A program made the translations under genes and the position numbers. Below, piece by piece: positions 59,343-63,775 of a stretch of DNA of 64,000 bases. The notes beneath the pieces were generated by a model. It was not told where the DNA came from. It was given only the letters and a program-made list of their open reading frames with translations, and ran no database searches. How positions within the stretch are numbered: position 1 is the stretch's first letter; each line of letters begins with the position of its first letter. Origin of the DNA: Pectinophora gossypiella (lineage: Eukaryota; Arthropoda; Insecta; Lepidoptera; Gelechiidae); contig NC_065422.1 in NCBI RefSeq assembly GCF_024362695.1, positions 6,695,534-6,759,533 of the forward strand, written 5' to 3'.

Positions 59343-62300
59343 TGTGTGTGGGTGTGTGGGTGTTTACGTGTGCCACAATAAGTATATATATGTATATAGT
59401 ATATAAACATAGATACATACAATATAATATACATAAATTTTAATATCAGCCACCTTAAATTGAGAACCCTGTTGATCCTGCATTAAATGATAAAAAATGA
59501 TGATGTTATAACTTGGGGGGTAATTAACTAGGTGGTTATATTTATATTTCTCTTTTTGCCTCTAGATAAGGCTACCAACATACTTACACAGAAAGAACAA
59601 GTAGCTAGACGCATGAATCAAGAACTTCATAAACGGCTTCCGCATCAGTTTACCAGTAGCACAGTTAGGGGCGATCATATAAAGCATGCAGTAGAATGGG
59701 AACAGCAGAGCCACGCGGCAGATGATCATTATCTTCTCCATCGCAGTCTTCCTTCTGAAGCCAGGGACGCCTTCATACCAGATCGATGCCAGAAGTTGCT
59801 GGATGTTTGGGTGCGCTACGAACTGAGAAGCAAATGGTATACATTTTCAAATAAGCGATAACGAACTCTGAATGGCAGAGTGAGTCGCTTCATGGATTAC
59901 TAAAATATTGTTATCCCAAAACCTTATCCGTCTCGAAATATTTCTATAACGTCGCTCTAAAGCAAAACTAGAAAAGCGCCTTTTTGAGAAATCGCATTCG
60001 AATGTAATTTTTGTTAACAAAACCTCGCAATAGACGAGTTGGTTTCAATCGAGGTGAAAATTGTGATCTGAATTTTTATCCGGATTGAAATTAATTGAAA
60101 GAAATTGAAGTTCTGTTACAGAAAATCACATTAGGATGTGTTTTTTGAAAAAGGCGCCCGGCCAAGTAGTTAATGCCATCTGCGGCAAATCTACAATAAG
60201 TCACGTCAAAAACAGACAGACAGACAGACTGCGCGACAGCAGCAACAGCGTCCTGAGGGCGGTAGCCGACAGTGGGGATTGTCCACTGATCGGCTGTTTG
60301 ATTAATAAAACCTTATCGATATTTAAGATAATTTACTAACATAGTTCTTAAGTTTGTTACTAACCAAATGGATCTAGTTGTTCGATAATAAAATATATTT
60401 TTTTTTTTTTTTTTAAATTAAAAAGGCGCTTACATATTTTTCATTATAAGGCGACGATAAGAAATTGTTGAAACTTCTAAATCTGTTTCAGCGAATCATA
60501 ATCCTCACAATACATAAACATTGCCATACACGGTGTAGACAATGAGGTACCTGGCCTCACTAACACACTTACTTTCTTCTGCTTAAAGTCAATGGCAAGT
60601 TCAAGCCGAGCCAACTTCATGTGCTCCCCTTCAGCATACGCCGGTTCATCAGGGTCGTGGTTGAGGATGATAGCCAACTCTTGAGAGCTCCGAGACTGGT
60701 CTAATAAGTCTACCGCGAACTGCTGCGACTGGCGACGTAGTTCCAGGTATTCTGCTTTACTTTCCTGTAAAATTATTTCATGTAGGTTTTTCTGGTCTGC
60801 TGATGTTAGGACCTACATGGGTTTGGCAAGCAATTTATTATGGCATAAAAAGTCTTTAAAAGGCTCGCGATCTATGTCCGCAGTGTTAGTAACACTGCTA
60901 GTTACTGCAGGGGTGCAATCGGTGGTCAGCGAATCGCTCCCAAAATGTTGAAATGGTACGTACTATTTCGTATGTTTCAAAATCAAACCACATCAATTTG
61001 AAGGCAAAATACTCGTATCCCAATAACCATAGAATAAGGAATAGAACGGCAACTCCCCGCTCCCCACCAGCGGCTGAGTTACGTTGACCTCACCCCTCGG
61101 TTTTACTTTTGTCTACAATCTCATGGGCGTCACATGTCACACATACAGTTGCAAGTATACGATAACGTCAAAGTGTAGTATCTATGTAAAACGAGGTGTT
61201 ATGCACGAAGCGTCCGGGGTGTGCAATAACGCCAATTTCTCAAAGTGATATCTGGACTCGGAAAGATATTACCGTAAATACGTAAACCCAAATCACCTGT
61301 TCAGCAAAAGCCAAGTTCCTGAGTTCCCATGAGAGCTGGAAGGCGGTGAGGATAGGGTCGGTGGAAGAGAGGGCGATGAGGGAGGGAGATGCCAGGGCTC
61401 GGTACTCGTTGAGGCGCGCTAGGGAGTGCCTCAGGGAGTCTTCTGTCGACATCTTGATGCACTCATCACATCCACATCTTGAACAATGTAAGGTCATAAT
61501 TTATTATGTACGGTCACAAGTACCAATAATATCTATACACTTTGAAACCATGTCACATTAACTTTTTTGACAAATTAAACCGTGAGTCTCATTAAATGTC
61601 AAATTTTATATGTTAGTGCGACAGAGTCCTAAAGGGTACATTATATTGCTCATGACTGTACTTTCTTACAAAGTTACAACACTAATCTTCCGTTATCACA
61701 GGGTTGGATTTACCTAATTTGAAGATCTGACAGGTCAGGTTATTTGTATAAAAGTGACTGTCAATTCCTACTAAAAGAATGTATTTAAATAAATTAAAAT
61801 ATTTGTGCCACAATAACTAAATCATGCTTAATAACCATTTTTTATATTAGAATATTAATTTCTGACTCTTCTGAAACACTTGAACTGTAAACGAACACAT
61901 CAGCCACACACAGGGGGGTTAAAATGGCCACATCGAAGCAATTCATCTGAAAAAGCAATATTGCAATTTGACATTTGCGCATATAAAAAGTAAGTGCGCA
62001 ATGCAAACAAATGTCAAATAGCAATATTGCTTTTGATGAATCGCTTTGATGTGGCCTTTTTCGCCCGCTTGGTACACTTGGATTTTTTTTTTTAAATGAC
62101 TCTTAATTTTAATCATGTAGTTGTAAATTTAAATATCGTGTGAGTATTAATTATATTAGAATAGATACAGTTATGAAAAACCACATAAACGTGTCCTTCG
62201 CTACGCAAGCCTATAGCCAGGGTCCCGACCCTAACCGTTAGAATTAAAGATCAATGATCAGTGATGTTTTAAAAAATCATAATCACATACCTGACATCAT

Positions 62301-63452
62301 GAGGGTCAGGCAAAGTGGCGCCGCGATCAAGGAGGATCTTGATGATCTCGTAGTTGTTCTTGTGAGCAGCTAACATCAACGGAGTGACGTCAGGAGTGAA
62401 CATTGCTGTGTTGGGGTCCACCTTCTGCCAACTCTGTTGACAAATTATGGTTCGCTTTAAGACTTGAGAGGCAAGTCAGCATAGGTTATGTATGTTACGG
62501 CTAATACCCGAAGTGCGGCTACACCTAGTTATAGCCGGTTAGAACTAGGTGTAGCCCTTACTCTTGATTAAACCTAGTACGAGCCGATGGTTTTCGAGTA
62601 TAACTGGGTCTAGCCTTCATCATGCCGGCTACAACTAGGTCCAGCCATTCCCTGTTGGATAAAACTAAGTCTATCCGATATAGGTCTAGCCGTAACATAT
62701 ACACAAAAATACAATACACGTCTCACTTCTGGGCGCAAGCCTCCTCTCAGTCAACCAGATAGTATTTTGTTTATACTCCTGCATATCATAATCCGCTTGT
62801 GTCGCTTGCCGACTCTGTGTGCAGCGAGCATTAGTCAAGTTCTAGTAAATTCGAGAAGGGACTGGAATATTCTAGACGTTTTATTTCACCCTCGATCGCG
62901 ACCGGAACATTTTAATAAAGTTCCTTTTGAAATTTTACACGTTACAATTAAAACTTTGTTCTATTTAAAAGGTCACGATTATAATAAAGAAAAAACAAAG
63001 AACGTAAGTAATAAGACATCAGCCGAGATGGTACCCCTTTTAGGTTTTAAGTCTTACGTTTCAAATATGTTGGAATTGTAATATTAAGAAGTTAATGTAA
63101 CTAAAAACTAAATAAAGATTTTATCTAACTATGCACTCGCGTAGCGTCGTCTATAATGGCCGAGCCAACTGCGTTACTGACAACAAAAAACAGTCAAATG
63201 AATAAATAACTTACATAAAGTTCGTTTTCCTTGTGAATCAACTCCTCATGCTCCAATAGGAGTTCAACGGCCTCCACAAACTCAGCATTAATGGCCTGAA
63301 GCAGAGCGTCCTTAGTTTCCACCCCCATGATAACCAGCAGTTCTACCATCTCCATATTCTCGCCATCGATGGCCAAGGTCAATGCCCCGCGGCCCAGGGA
63401 GTCCACGCAGTTCACATCGATGTGTTTCTTACGATGGGCTTTTTGAAGAATC
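31296..63452 (-). CDS. TRPC channel of TRPL / TRP-gamma type (5' partial)
   Basis: A second TRPC channel, related to trp, is encoded on the - strand. I place 21 exons at 63215-63452, 62291-62433, 61297-61477, 60573-60764, 59588-59822, 58661-58813, 57965-58220, 57458-57591, 50777-50900, 46370-46565, 43029-43196, 41485-41704, 39776-39971, 39237-39343, 37292-37432, 35879-35991, 35095-35212, 33550-33641, 32894-33019, 31939-32172 and 31296-31451. They join into one frame of 1173 complete codons plus stop. The pore has FGMVGL with Gly where TRP has Asp. The tail has VWERRLMKDFHVAP and SQIGRCRSRESFKNQQ, which are typical of TRPL and TRP-gamma. Proline-rich exons follow, and the protein ends KTGWL. 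I cannot decide between trpl and trp-gamma from sequence alone. The first exon or exons lie beyond the window. Confidence 0.9.
31452..31938 (-). other. last intron of the second TRP gene, imperfect fold-back
   Basis: Around 31555-31670 the pieces GGTCCACGGGTATTTTTTTA and TTTTACCCCTGGACCCACCA form an imperfect inverted repeat with further GGGTAA copies between. Nothing else is recognisable. Confidence 0.4.
32173..32893 (-). other. intron of the second TRP gene, AT-rich
   Basis: This is mostly AT-rich sequence. The motif GACAATATCCATATTACAAT at about 32450 is loosely repeated at about 32485. I see no gene or known element. Confidence 0.35.
33185..33500 (-). mobile_element. old S1 SINE
   Basis: A diverged copy on the - strand runs from the tail (TTCTATCGTATTGG on the + strand) through CAATCAAGTGATCAGCCTGC to a decayed head near GGGATTCGAAGCCGAAAGAA. 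It lies right next to the exon at 33550. Confidence 0.65.
33974..34622. mobile_element. nested fold-back elements
   Basis: Outer inverted ends GGTTGCCCGTTTATAAT (33976 onward) and ATTATAAACGGGCAACC (ending 34622) enclose two consecutive fold-back units at about 34010-34230 and 34262-34495. Each unit starts near GGTGTTAGTGACATCGTAAC or GGTGTAAGTGACATCGTAAC and closes with its complement. Inside each unit the arms share TCCACTTGATAT and its complement. No coding capacity exists. Confidence 0.8.
35608..35858. mobile_element. MITE-B copy
   Basis: The inverted ends GGGTAGTTTCC and GGAAACTACCC bound about 250 AT-rich bases. Other copies are at 37470-37760 (opposite direction) and 46792-47014 (opposite direction). 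All lie in introns of the second TRP gene. Confidence 0.75.
35992..37057 (-). other. intron of the second TRP gene, mixed repeat remnants
   Basis: At about 36035-36085 lies a piece (CGCTCCCCACCAGCGGCTGA) shared with 61050. At about 36090-36230 there is a stretch rich in self-complementary GCAACATGTTGC and CAACGTTG words. The rest shows nothing that I can name. Confidence 0.4.
37058..37232. mobile_element. short MITE with about 45-bp inverted ends
   Basis: The left arm (GCTGTGCACTCCCTGAGGTA) pairs with the right arm (TACCTCAGGGAATGCACAGC). The arms extend through a GC-rich CGCGC stretch towards the centre. It ends 60 bases from the exon at 37292. Confidence 0.8.
37470..37760. mobile_element. 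MITE-B copy
   Basis: Ends GGGTAATTTCCT and GGAAACTACGAAACTACCC bound a body with AGACAGATCTAAAGGTGACA, which is the complement of sequence in the copy at 35608-35858. It lies 38 bases from the exon ending at 37432. Confidence 0.75.
38111..38258. mobile_element. MITE-C palindrome
   Basis: The arms TTAAAATGGCCACATCAAAG and GCTTCGATGTGGCCATTTTA pair almost fully, with an inner pair at AAGCAATATTGC and GTAACATTGCTT. A second copy is at 61919-62062, and a 40-base scrap lies near 42066. Confidence 0.8.
38259..39236 (-). other. intron with MITE-A and old repeat pieces
   Basis: The MITE-A copy lies at 38597-38741. About 38430-38590 is a repeat related to 61050-61230. At about 39000-39120 there is a LINE-type tail ending in (TATTC)n. 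I see no gene. Confidence 0.45.
39344..39775 (-). other. intron with an old repeat
   Basis: GTTGTCACCCGCGACTGCGT near 39445 marks a common insect repeat, strongly decayed. The rest is featureless. Confidence 0.35.
40035..40300 (-). mobile_element. old S2 SINE
   Basis: A diverged body (CTATAGGGCACACGTCTC to CAAACAAAGGACAGTCTC) has lost its tRNA-like head. It lies in the intron between 39971 and 41485. Confidence 0.7.
41022..41075. repeat. 10-bp tandem repeat, GGTACACTAA type
   Basis: Five to six imperfect units of GGTACACTAA in steady 10-bp spacing lie in a stretch of otherwise single-copy AT-rich DNA. One unit has GGTACAGCAC, and single-base changes mark the rest. Confidence 0.8.
41750..42062 (-). 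mobile_element. S3 SINE copy
   Basis: The + strand opens with the tail TTCACAGGGTCCGCTTACCT and closes with the inverted head GGGTTCGAACCTGCGACCTC. It begins about 45 bases from the exon at 41485-41704, near the acceptor side. Confidence 0.75.
42488..42710 (+). mobile_element. S2 SINE copy
   Basis: The tRNA-like head (TGGTCCAGTAGTTAGAGCG, then GGGTTCAATTCCCGATGG) is followed by GACTGTCCTTTGTTTGGTAA and a shortened body. Confidence 0.75.
43029..50900 (-). CDS. second TRP gene: pore, S6 and TRP box exons
   Basis: Exons 50777-50900, 46370-46565 and 43029-43196 encode GLNQLLWYFADLEKRKCYVL, the pore FWASFGMVGLENFELAG, the S6 helix SVINVIVLLNLLIAMMSNSY and the TRP box EWKFAR followed by LPPPFNIMPTPK. 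The 124- and 196-nt exons have exactly the same lengths as in trp. The introns between them hold the Gypsy element and the tektin gene. The Gly at 46514-46516 sits at the position of the calcium-selectivity Asp of TRP. Confidence 0.92.
43222..43555 (+). mobile_element. S1 SINE, full length, beside an exon
   Basis: The complete copy begins about 25 bases from the exon ending at 43196, so it occupies the region just before the acceptor of that - strand exon. The head has TGGTCCAGTGGTTGAGCA and GAGTTCGAATCCCGATGG. Confidence 0.85.
43556..46369 (-). other. intron of the second TRP gene, repeat scraps only
   Basis: Pieces seen: GC-rich palindromic words (CAGCTCCGCTTCATCCCGCA) near 44340-44560, a (GAAT)n-like run near 44660, a LINE-type tail near 44960-45140 related to 25260, and an interspersed repeat at about 45370-45730 with a relative at the window end (63890-63950, inverted). 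I find no coding frame worth listing. Confidence 0.45.
46792..47014. mobile_element. MITE-B copy
   Basis: Ends GGGTAGTTTCCT and AGTTGGAAACTACCC bound the family body (AACTAAAGGTGACAAAAAA). Confidence 0.75.
47125..47410 (-). mobile_element. S2 SINE copy
   Basis: The + strand runs from CCACTGCTGGGCACAGGCCT through TGGTGGAGGTGTTTTTACGG to GTCCCCGTCGGGAATCGA, where the inverted tRNA-like head is cut short. Confidence 0.8.
47411..48483 (-). other. downstream flank of the nested tektin gene
   Basis: This AT-rich sequence has one unclassified repeat-like piece at about 47925-48080 (CGGAGCTCCGTGTTGCTCTA), which shares GTTGCTCTAT with 45725. The tektin 3' UTR should lie in its last part, but no clear AATAAA on the - strand was seen. 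Confidence 0.35.
48484..49770 (-). CDS. tektin, single-exon gene nested in a TRP intron
   Basis: A 428-codon intact frame starts at ATG 49768-49770 and stops at 48484. Tektins are coiled-coil filament proteins that line the inside of axonemal doublet microtubules in cilia and sperm flagella. The protein is almost entirely helical. It shows the N-terminal tektin segment FTLAEWRLSNDQRCRNSEDQ, the central RKEICLELEALNMYKVRLQD and a C-terminal SLRYLLQTQIQLEEDINVK. The family signature RPNVELCRD appears as the weakened RVGAELVRD at about residues 350-358. The length fits tektin-1 (a little over 400 residues). It has no intron and sits in an intron of the second TRP gene on the same strand, so it is probably a retrogene, and testis expression is likely but not shown. 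Assignment to a tektin subtype is uncertain. Confidence 0.88.
   Translation of the reverse strand: MGEAQFGVRHVIGAPVATTRFAEQAIVCLPPRSAKFTLAEWRLSNDQRCRNSEDQQQLADRVIGECKRIRDETDERSDIMKATSDHRIEERIGNIAFNKNELEIQRKEICLELEALNMYKVRLQDCLASLQANALTICRKCLMLRDGRLGIDLVVDEVEHALQQEVNTILGGQSLLTRVLEQLNEQMRRLRSTRYLLDRDLQYKQAAIDIDKGNLSLKHTDLCLSIYEGYANLDPANISADEYNAYSAKNIQLAAREVTSARPIRIYVDTLLKQVIDDLWAAYRKCNHEFQERIEDTKRAKAKLEDMHRETTQKIADMQNNILMLQKALADKEGHVALAHTRLGRRAQRVGAELVRDPGGQALFYECEMLRYSTEQLQQMLHEATSSLRYLLQTQIQLEEDINVKMNTLKIDEVDCMTLRETMDYHAY
49771..50489 (-). other. upstream flank of the tektin gene
   Basis: This AT-rich sequence probably holds the tektin promoter. A repeat at about 50130-50290 (GGGTGGAAGATGTAATTGTG) belongs to the repeat also seen at 9475 and 28680. 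No TATA box stands out. Confidence 0.35.
50490..50705 (+). mobile_element. S1 SINE lacking most of its head
   Basis: It starts inside the B-box-like region (GTTCGAAACTCGGTGGGG) and continues with CACTTTGTGATCCCTAGTTT and the body. It ends about 70 bases before the exon at 50777. Confidence 0.75.
50932..51127 (+). repeat. 5' LTR
   Basis: The 196-bp repeat begins TGTAAGGAAAACG and ends GGGCTTTCTCCTTCA. It is followed by GCTCAGAAGCGGGATAAAGG, which does not look like the complement of a tRNA 3' end. Confidence 0.93.
51242..53680 (+). CDS. Gypsy ORF1: gag with zinc knuckles, plus protease
   Basis: The 812-residue frame starts with a basic region (GRHKKNKRKHNDDDGDRESR), then a low-complexity part with SCAAP repeats (about residues 157-178). 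A retrotransposon gag core follows (EQWIRKIEGISNMYGWDE, WYDQLTDLNLNWPEWK). Three CX2CX4HX4C zinc knuckles come next, at about 444-515 (CNICKRRGHFAAKC, CTFCNKRGHDENDC, CSYCSKTGHIKDEC). An aspartic protease domain begins near residue 540, with its active site at 555 written DFG where D(S/T)G is usual, and IVGQPF later. The frame ends at TAG 53678-53680, just inside the segment that leads into RT. Confidence 0.92.
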   Translation: MGRHKKNKRKHNDDDGDRESRLRRKLLKHIETRRLTERLLQLEKEVFRNRNSIVREAKDASAGYNDTDNSVLSGTFTPPLPPSVTENVQTKGDVITAMPSVDISVPANNVSSNICNSNLDLDVNNYRLVSDSAAHGSNVSSCATGGIAVPNITAPSCAAPSCAAPVSAAPSCAAPMHATQVNTTFGRAALKSANSMPPPAPAVLASAPSSIIGADRNSVIISHIVPPQLNSAPPSIATSANPGGSQPVLSPYYSDTVTTQQPSHSSVKYVGRNDPVPDFDPQTSMITMEQWIRKIEGISNMYGWDEKTVIFNCSSKLKGYARKWYDQLTDLNLNWPEWKMRLLTAFPSNRSKLTMMRDLVNIVRRPEQDYLQFYYDKLALGNACGIPESLVTEAIIGTIGDKLVEVGAISAGCRDPSNLLRYLSSLRHPTLVNTYHNKNSGGFDNSKIKCNICKRRGHFAAKCTQKVQAKQDKSALVCTFCNKRGHDENDCYTKNKICSYCSKTGHIKDECFKLKQRNAKNDKAQTVRVIKDASGSSKYYMDIKINDLPTYAFVDFGSSCITITHSIAQQLHLNIQPCESGNVICGFGGSKITPIGETLIKVCVDEASCEAKAYIVPDNAQDIGVIVGQPFTEYPNVYVIKTPTSLKIYNDNYLDVLPTVCEDIERVKFITDEDDPIILQPGVNKIVLSCADPVSGPVLIHAAEYGTPRAECVIPQCETDVMDGKATVHVINISNSTFTLPSSQCVARATIIDGNNEYKIGDNLEPDVVSDLKAILREYSDCFSGDDSKIGKCSVKMHIELTDKKTYLLSSV
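53682..56165 (+). CDS. Gypsy ORF2: reverse transcriptase, RNase H, integrase
   Basis: The 827-codon frame encodes RT (SPYASPVLLVPKKSGEPRMC, MSFGLVNAPSVFQRAM, the catalytic YLDDVLVYA), RNase H (HTDASKMGLGGIL, LETLAVV, TDCSALRW), the integrase zinc finger (FHDNNSHVNF, GCISCQYAK), the integrase core with Asp, Asp and Glu (HVDHLGPF, IISDRGKAF, ANGQVERFNR) and a C-terminal GPF module (FDGPFTIIKVL). There is no chromodomain. It lies in the +1 frame relative to ORF1. The frame is open upstream of its ATG for about ten codons (YRPYR just before the Met), so the ATG is probably not the natural entry point. Confidence 0.95.
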   Translation: MSVTDREKVRNIVNDLIDKGIVEQSNSPYASPVLLVPKKSGEPRMCVDYRAVNKVTKKERYPLPLIQDQLDRLSKQRVFSCLDIKSAYHCIQIDDESKQFTAFITPDGHFQYTRMSFGLVNAPSVFQRAMDDILGPLRFKFATAYLDDVLVYAENHSDALERLRTVLERIRDANMTLRLDKCSFLVPRIEYLGHEVCNGEVRPSKYKLDAVRDFKVPQNVHQARQFMGLANYFRKYVPGFASIARPITTLTKKDQPWIWGPEQSQAFERIKSILIAQPVLALFNPDYDTQIHTDASKMGLGGILMQKQPDGAWKPVAYASRQTTPAEQKYHSFELETLAVVMSLEKFKVYVSGLKFVIVTDCSALRWTWSKRDLSPRIARWWLDVQHFDFEVEYRAGRSMAHVDALSRNPANTVMRFTEKDLIESIQQDDDSIRSTMVQLKDEISKGNLTGLDKDYCIENNILFRKINKDKKVVVPRICRWSLVQSFHDNNSHVNFNKTYEAVKAKYWFSGMRRFIQKYVQGCISCQYAKKPTGRKVGLLHPIEKVAVPFHTLHVDHLGPFCKGSTGKMHILAIIDAFTRFIWLEAVRDVSCKFVLQTFDNLIKTFGVPSRIISDRGKAFNCKDFKDYCVQRQIKHVMTAVASPRANGQVERFNRTILDALVAYVGDDQNDWEKYLPRVQLGLNSNINNTTGKTPLELLFGFRPRLVGDIVAPSKSTDLAEMREVASTRSSKLSQQSKRSFDQKRRDEAPFKIGDMVLAERKIIRKGLRSGKLMPRFDGPFTIIKVLPHDRYVIKSDKGRSRSYENVLARDKLKPFRVDRNTPSDSD
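56287..56737 (+). repeat. array of about 12 hairpins with a constant TTAAGA-type loop
   Basis: Between the ORF2 stop and the 3' LTR, the hexamer TTAAGA (twice TTTAGA or TTCAGA) recurs about every 25-60 bases, always between short complementary arms. Loops start at 56293, 56346, 56402, 56479, 56506, 56531, 56558, 56608, 56631, 56655, 56685 and 56719. Examples are GAACC-loop-GGTTC, CAGCT-loop-GGCTG, GACA-loop-AGTC, AGCA-loop-AGCT and GGATCA-loop-AGATTC. The arms differ in sequence but remain paired, with G-T pairs at some places. The pair next to the loop is either C/T with G or an A-A mismatch. Confidence 0.85.
56798..56993 (+). repeat. 3' LTR
   Basis: The 196-bp repeat is identical by eye to the 5' LTR. 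The bases before it (CACCAGGACGGCCGAC) are not a typical polypurine tract. Confidence 0.93.
56994..57457 (-). other. intron flank of the Gypsy element
   Basis: A scrap at about 57003-57060 (GTGTGGGTGGTAAGGTCAAT) is shared with 14370-14410. The rest is unremarkable AT-rich intron. Confidence 0.35.
57458..59822 (-). CDS. second TRP gene: S1 to S5 exons
   Basis: Exons 59588-59822, 58661-58813, 57965-58220 and 57458-57591 encode FVAHPNIQQLLASIWYEGVP, the helix LLFPFYCMLYMIAP, SSYLFFLLILILVSQRAEVQ, GFIWEETQEIYIEGIRSYL, NFIDFTRNSLYVAVALLRF and the S5 block HLGPLQISLGRMVIDIV. Two exons separated in trp (9003-9101 and 10631-10766) correspond to the single exon 59588-59822 here, and the intron inside S4-S5 has a different position from trp. 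Confidence 0.9.
57592..57964 (-). other. intron of the second TRP gene with a small palindrome
   Basis: At about 57870-57908, TGATCAGAACTTACCTTAAGTTCTGATCA forms a short inverted repeat. A scrap at about 57715-57765 matches the repeat at 7360. Confidence 0.5.
58221..58660 (-). other. intron of the second TRP gene, nothing clear
   Basis: A GC-rich spot (CCGCGCCGCGCCCGGCGCG at about 58290) and a short inverted repeat around GAAAGCCTGCGAAC and TTTCGCAGGCTTT near 58400-58435 are all that stands out. Confidence 0.35.
58814..59587 (-). other. intron with a GT microsatellite
   Basis: A repeat scrap lies at about 58880-58960. A GT-rich run of about 60 bases lies at 59298-59365. The rest is AT-rich. 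Confidence 0.5.
59298..59365. repeat. (GT)n microsatellite
   Basis: GT dinucleotides dominate, with interruptions GTAT and GGGTGT. Confidence 0.9.
60158..60210 (+). mobile_element. short LINE tail copy
   Basis: GGCCAAGTAGTTAATGCCAT up to AATAAGTCACGTCAAAAA matches the 3' end of the LINE family. It runs into a short (CAGA)n piece. Confidence 0.8.
60573..63452 (-). CDS. second TRP gene: ankyrin and linker exons
   Basis: Exons 63215-63452, 62291-62433, 61297-61477 and 60573-60764 encode the ankyrin repeats and the start of the TRP_2 linker. Landmarks are HIDVNCVDSLGRGALTLAI, TPLMLAAHKNNYEIIKILL, CGCDECIKMSTEDSLRHSL and ELAIILNHDP. The 143-nt exon matches a 143-nt exon in trp. The 63215-63452 exon opens with one base that completes a codon from an upstream exon I could not find. 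Confidence 0.9.
60765..61296 (-). other. intron with one repeat relative
   Basis: About 61020-61230 (CGCTCCCCACCAGCGGCTGA, then GAAGCGTCCGGGGTGTGCAA) is a repeat also seen in pieces at 26080, 36050 and 38440. No gene is visible. Confidence 0.45.
61509..61660. mobile_element. MITE-A copy with TA at both ends
   Basis: The + strand opens TACGGTCACAAG and closes TTGCTCATGACTGTA. The direct TA at both ends fits Tc1/mariner-type insertion. Confidence 0.78.
61919..62062. mobile_element. MITE-C palindrome
   Basis: AAAATGGCCACATCGAAGCA pairs with GCTTTGATGTGGCCTTTTT. The inner arms carry AGCAATATTGC and CAAATGTCAAATAGC. Confidence 0.8.
62488..62702. mobile_element. MITE with iterated ACTAGGT hairpins
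   Basis: Inverted ends TGTATGTTACGGCTA and TAGCCGTAACATATAC bound a body in which the core ACTAGGT (or its complement ACCTAGT) recurs about seven times at 20-30 base spacing. Several units fold by themselves: CGGCTA with TAGCCG at 62516-62537, GGTTA with TAGCC at 62537-62556, GGCT with AGCC at about 62627-62644, and GGATA with TATCC at about 62657-62675. It sits in an intron 55 bases from the exon ending at 62433. Confidence 0.75.
62703..63214 (+). other. intronic unit with heat-shock-element-like array and short ORF
   Basis: A scrap of S2 SINE lies at about 62718-62760. At 62840-62876 the units TTC, GTA, TTC, GAA, GAC, GAA, TTC and GAC follow in strict 5-base steps, like the binding site of heat shock factor. 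A 104-codon frame (62767-63081) overlaps it, but I recognise no protein family. AATAAAG lies at about 63111. It could be a remnant of a promoter-carrying retrosequence or an LTR. Confidence 0.4.
62840..62876 (+). promoter_or_regulatory. possible heat shock element cluster
   Basis: TTCTAGTAAATTCGAGAA followed at 62865 by GAATATTCTAGAC gives GAA/TTC units in 5-base register. The downstream sequence includes TTTAAAAG near 62966. Confidence 0.4.
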
Positions 63453-63587
63453 CTTTGTGAAGAAAGATTTAACATCAACATTTGTACATTATATGGGCGA
63501 TGGACTGATGAATTTAGGACTTGTGATTAATTGTCACTCTGTCCACTTTATTAGGAATTACAAGTTTCTGTTTGTAAAGATCTTAAA

Positions 63588-63775
63588 ACAATTAAAACAC
63601 ATAATAACGGGTTCTTACCACGTTTAAAGCAGGGATATGAGACTCCCGATATTTCGACACTGTTGCAAGTGCCATGATCACGGCAACGGTCTCATATCCC
63701 AGTTTTAAACGTGGTAAGAACCCGTTATTATGTGTTTTTAATTATGATAATAACCGCGTAAACTTAAAACAATCT
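63588..63775. mobile_element. second copy of the long palindromic element
   Basis: The arms ATAATAACGGGTTCTTACCA and TGGTAAGAACCCGTTATTAT pair. The right arm lacks the CGATATTTCGACACTGTTGC segment found in the left arm, so the copy has an internal deletion compared with 4323-4622. Confidence 0.85.

Noticed and set aside
59532..59861. 109-codon + strand frame over the 59588-59822 exon
   Set aside because: The - strand of the same bases encodes the conserved TRP linker and S1 region with proper splice sites, so the + frame is a shadow.
62767..63081. 104-codon frame as a host protein gene
   Set aside because: No family resemblance or convincing start context was seen, and it begins in a SINE scrap. 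It is kept only as part of the intronic unit.
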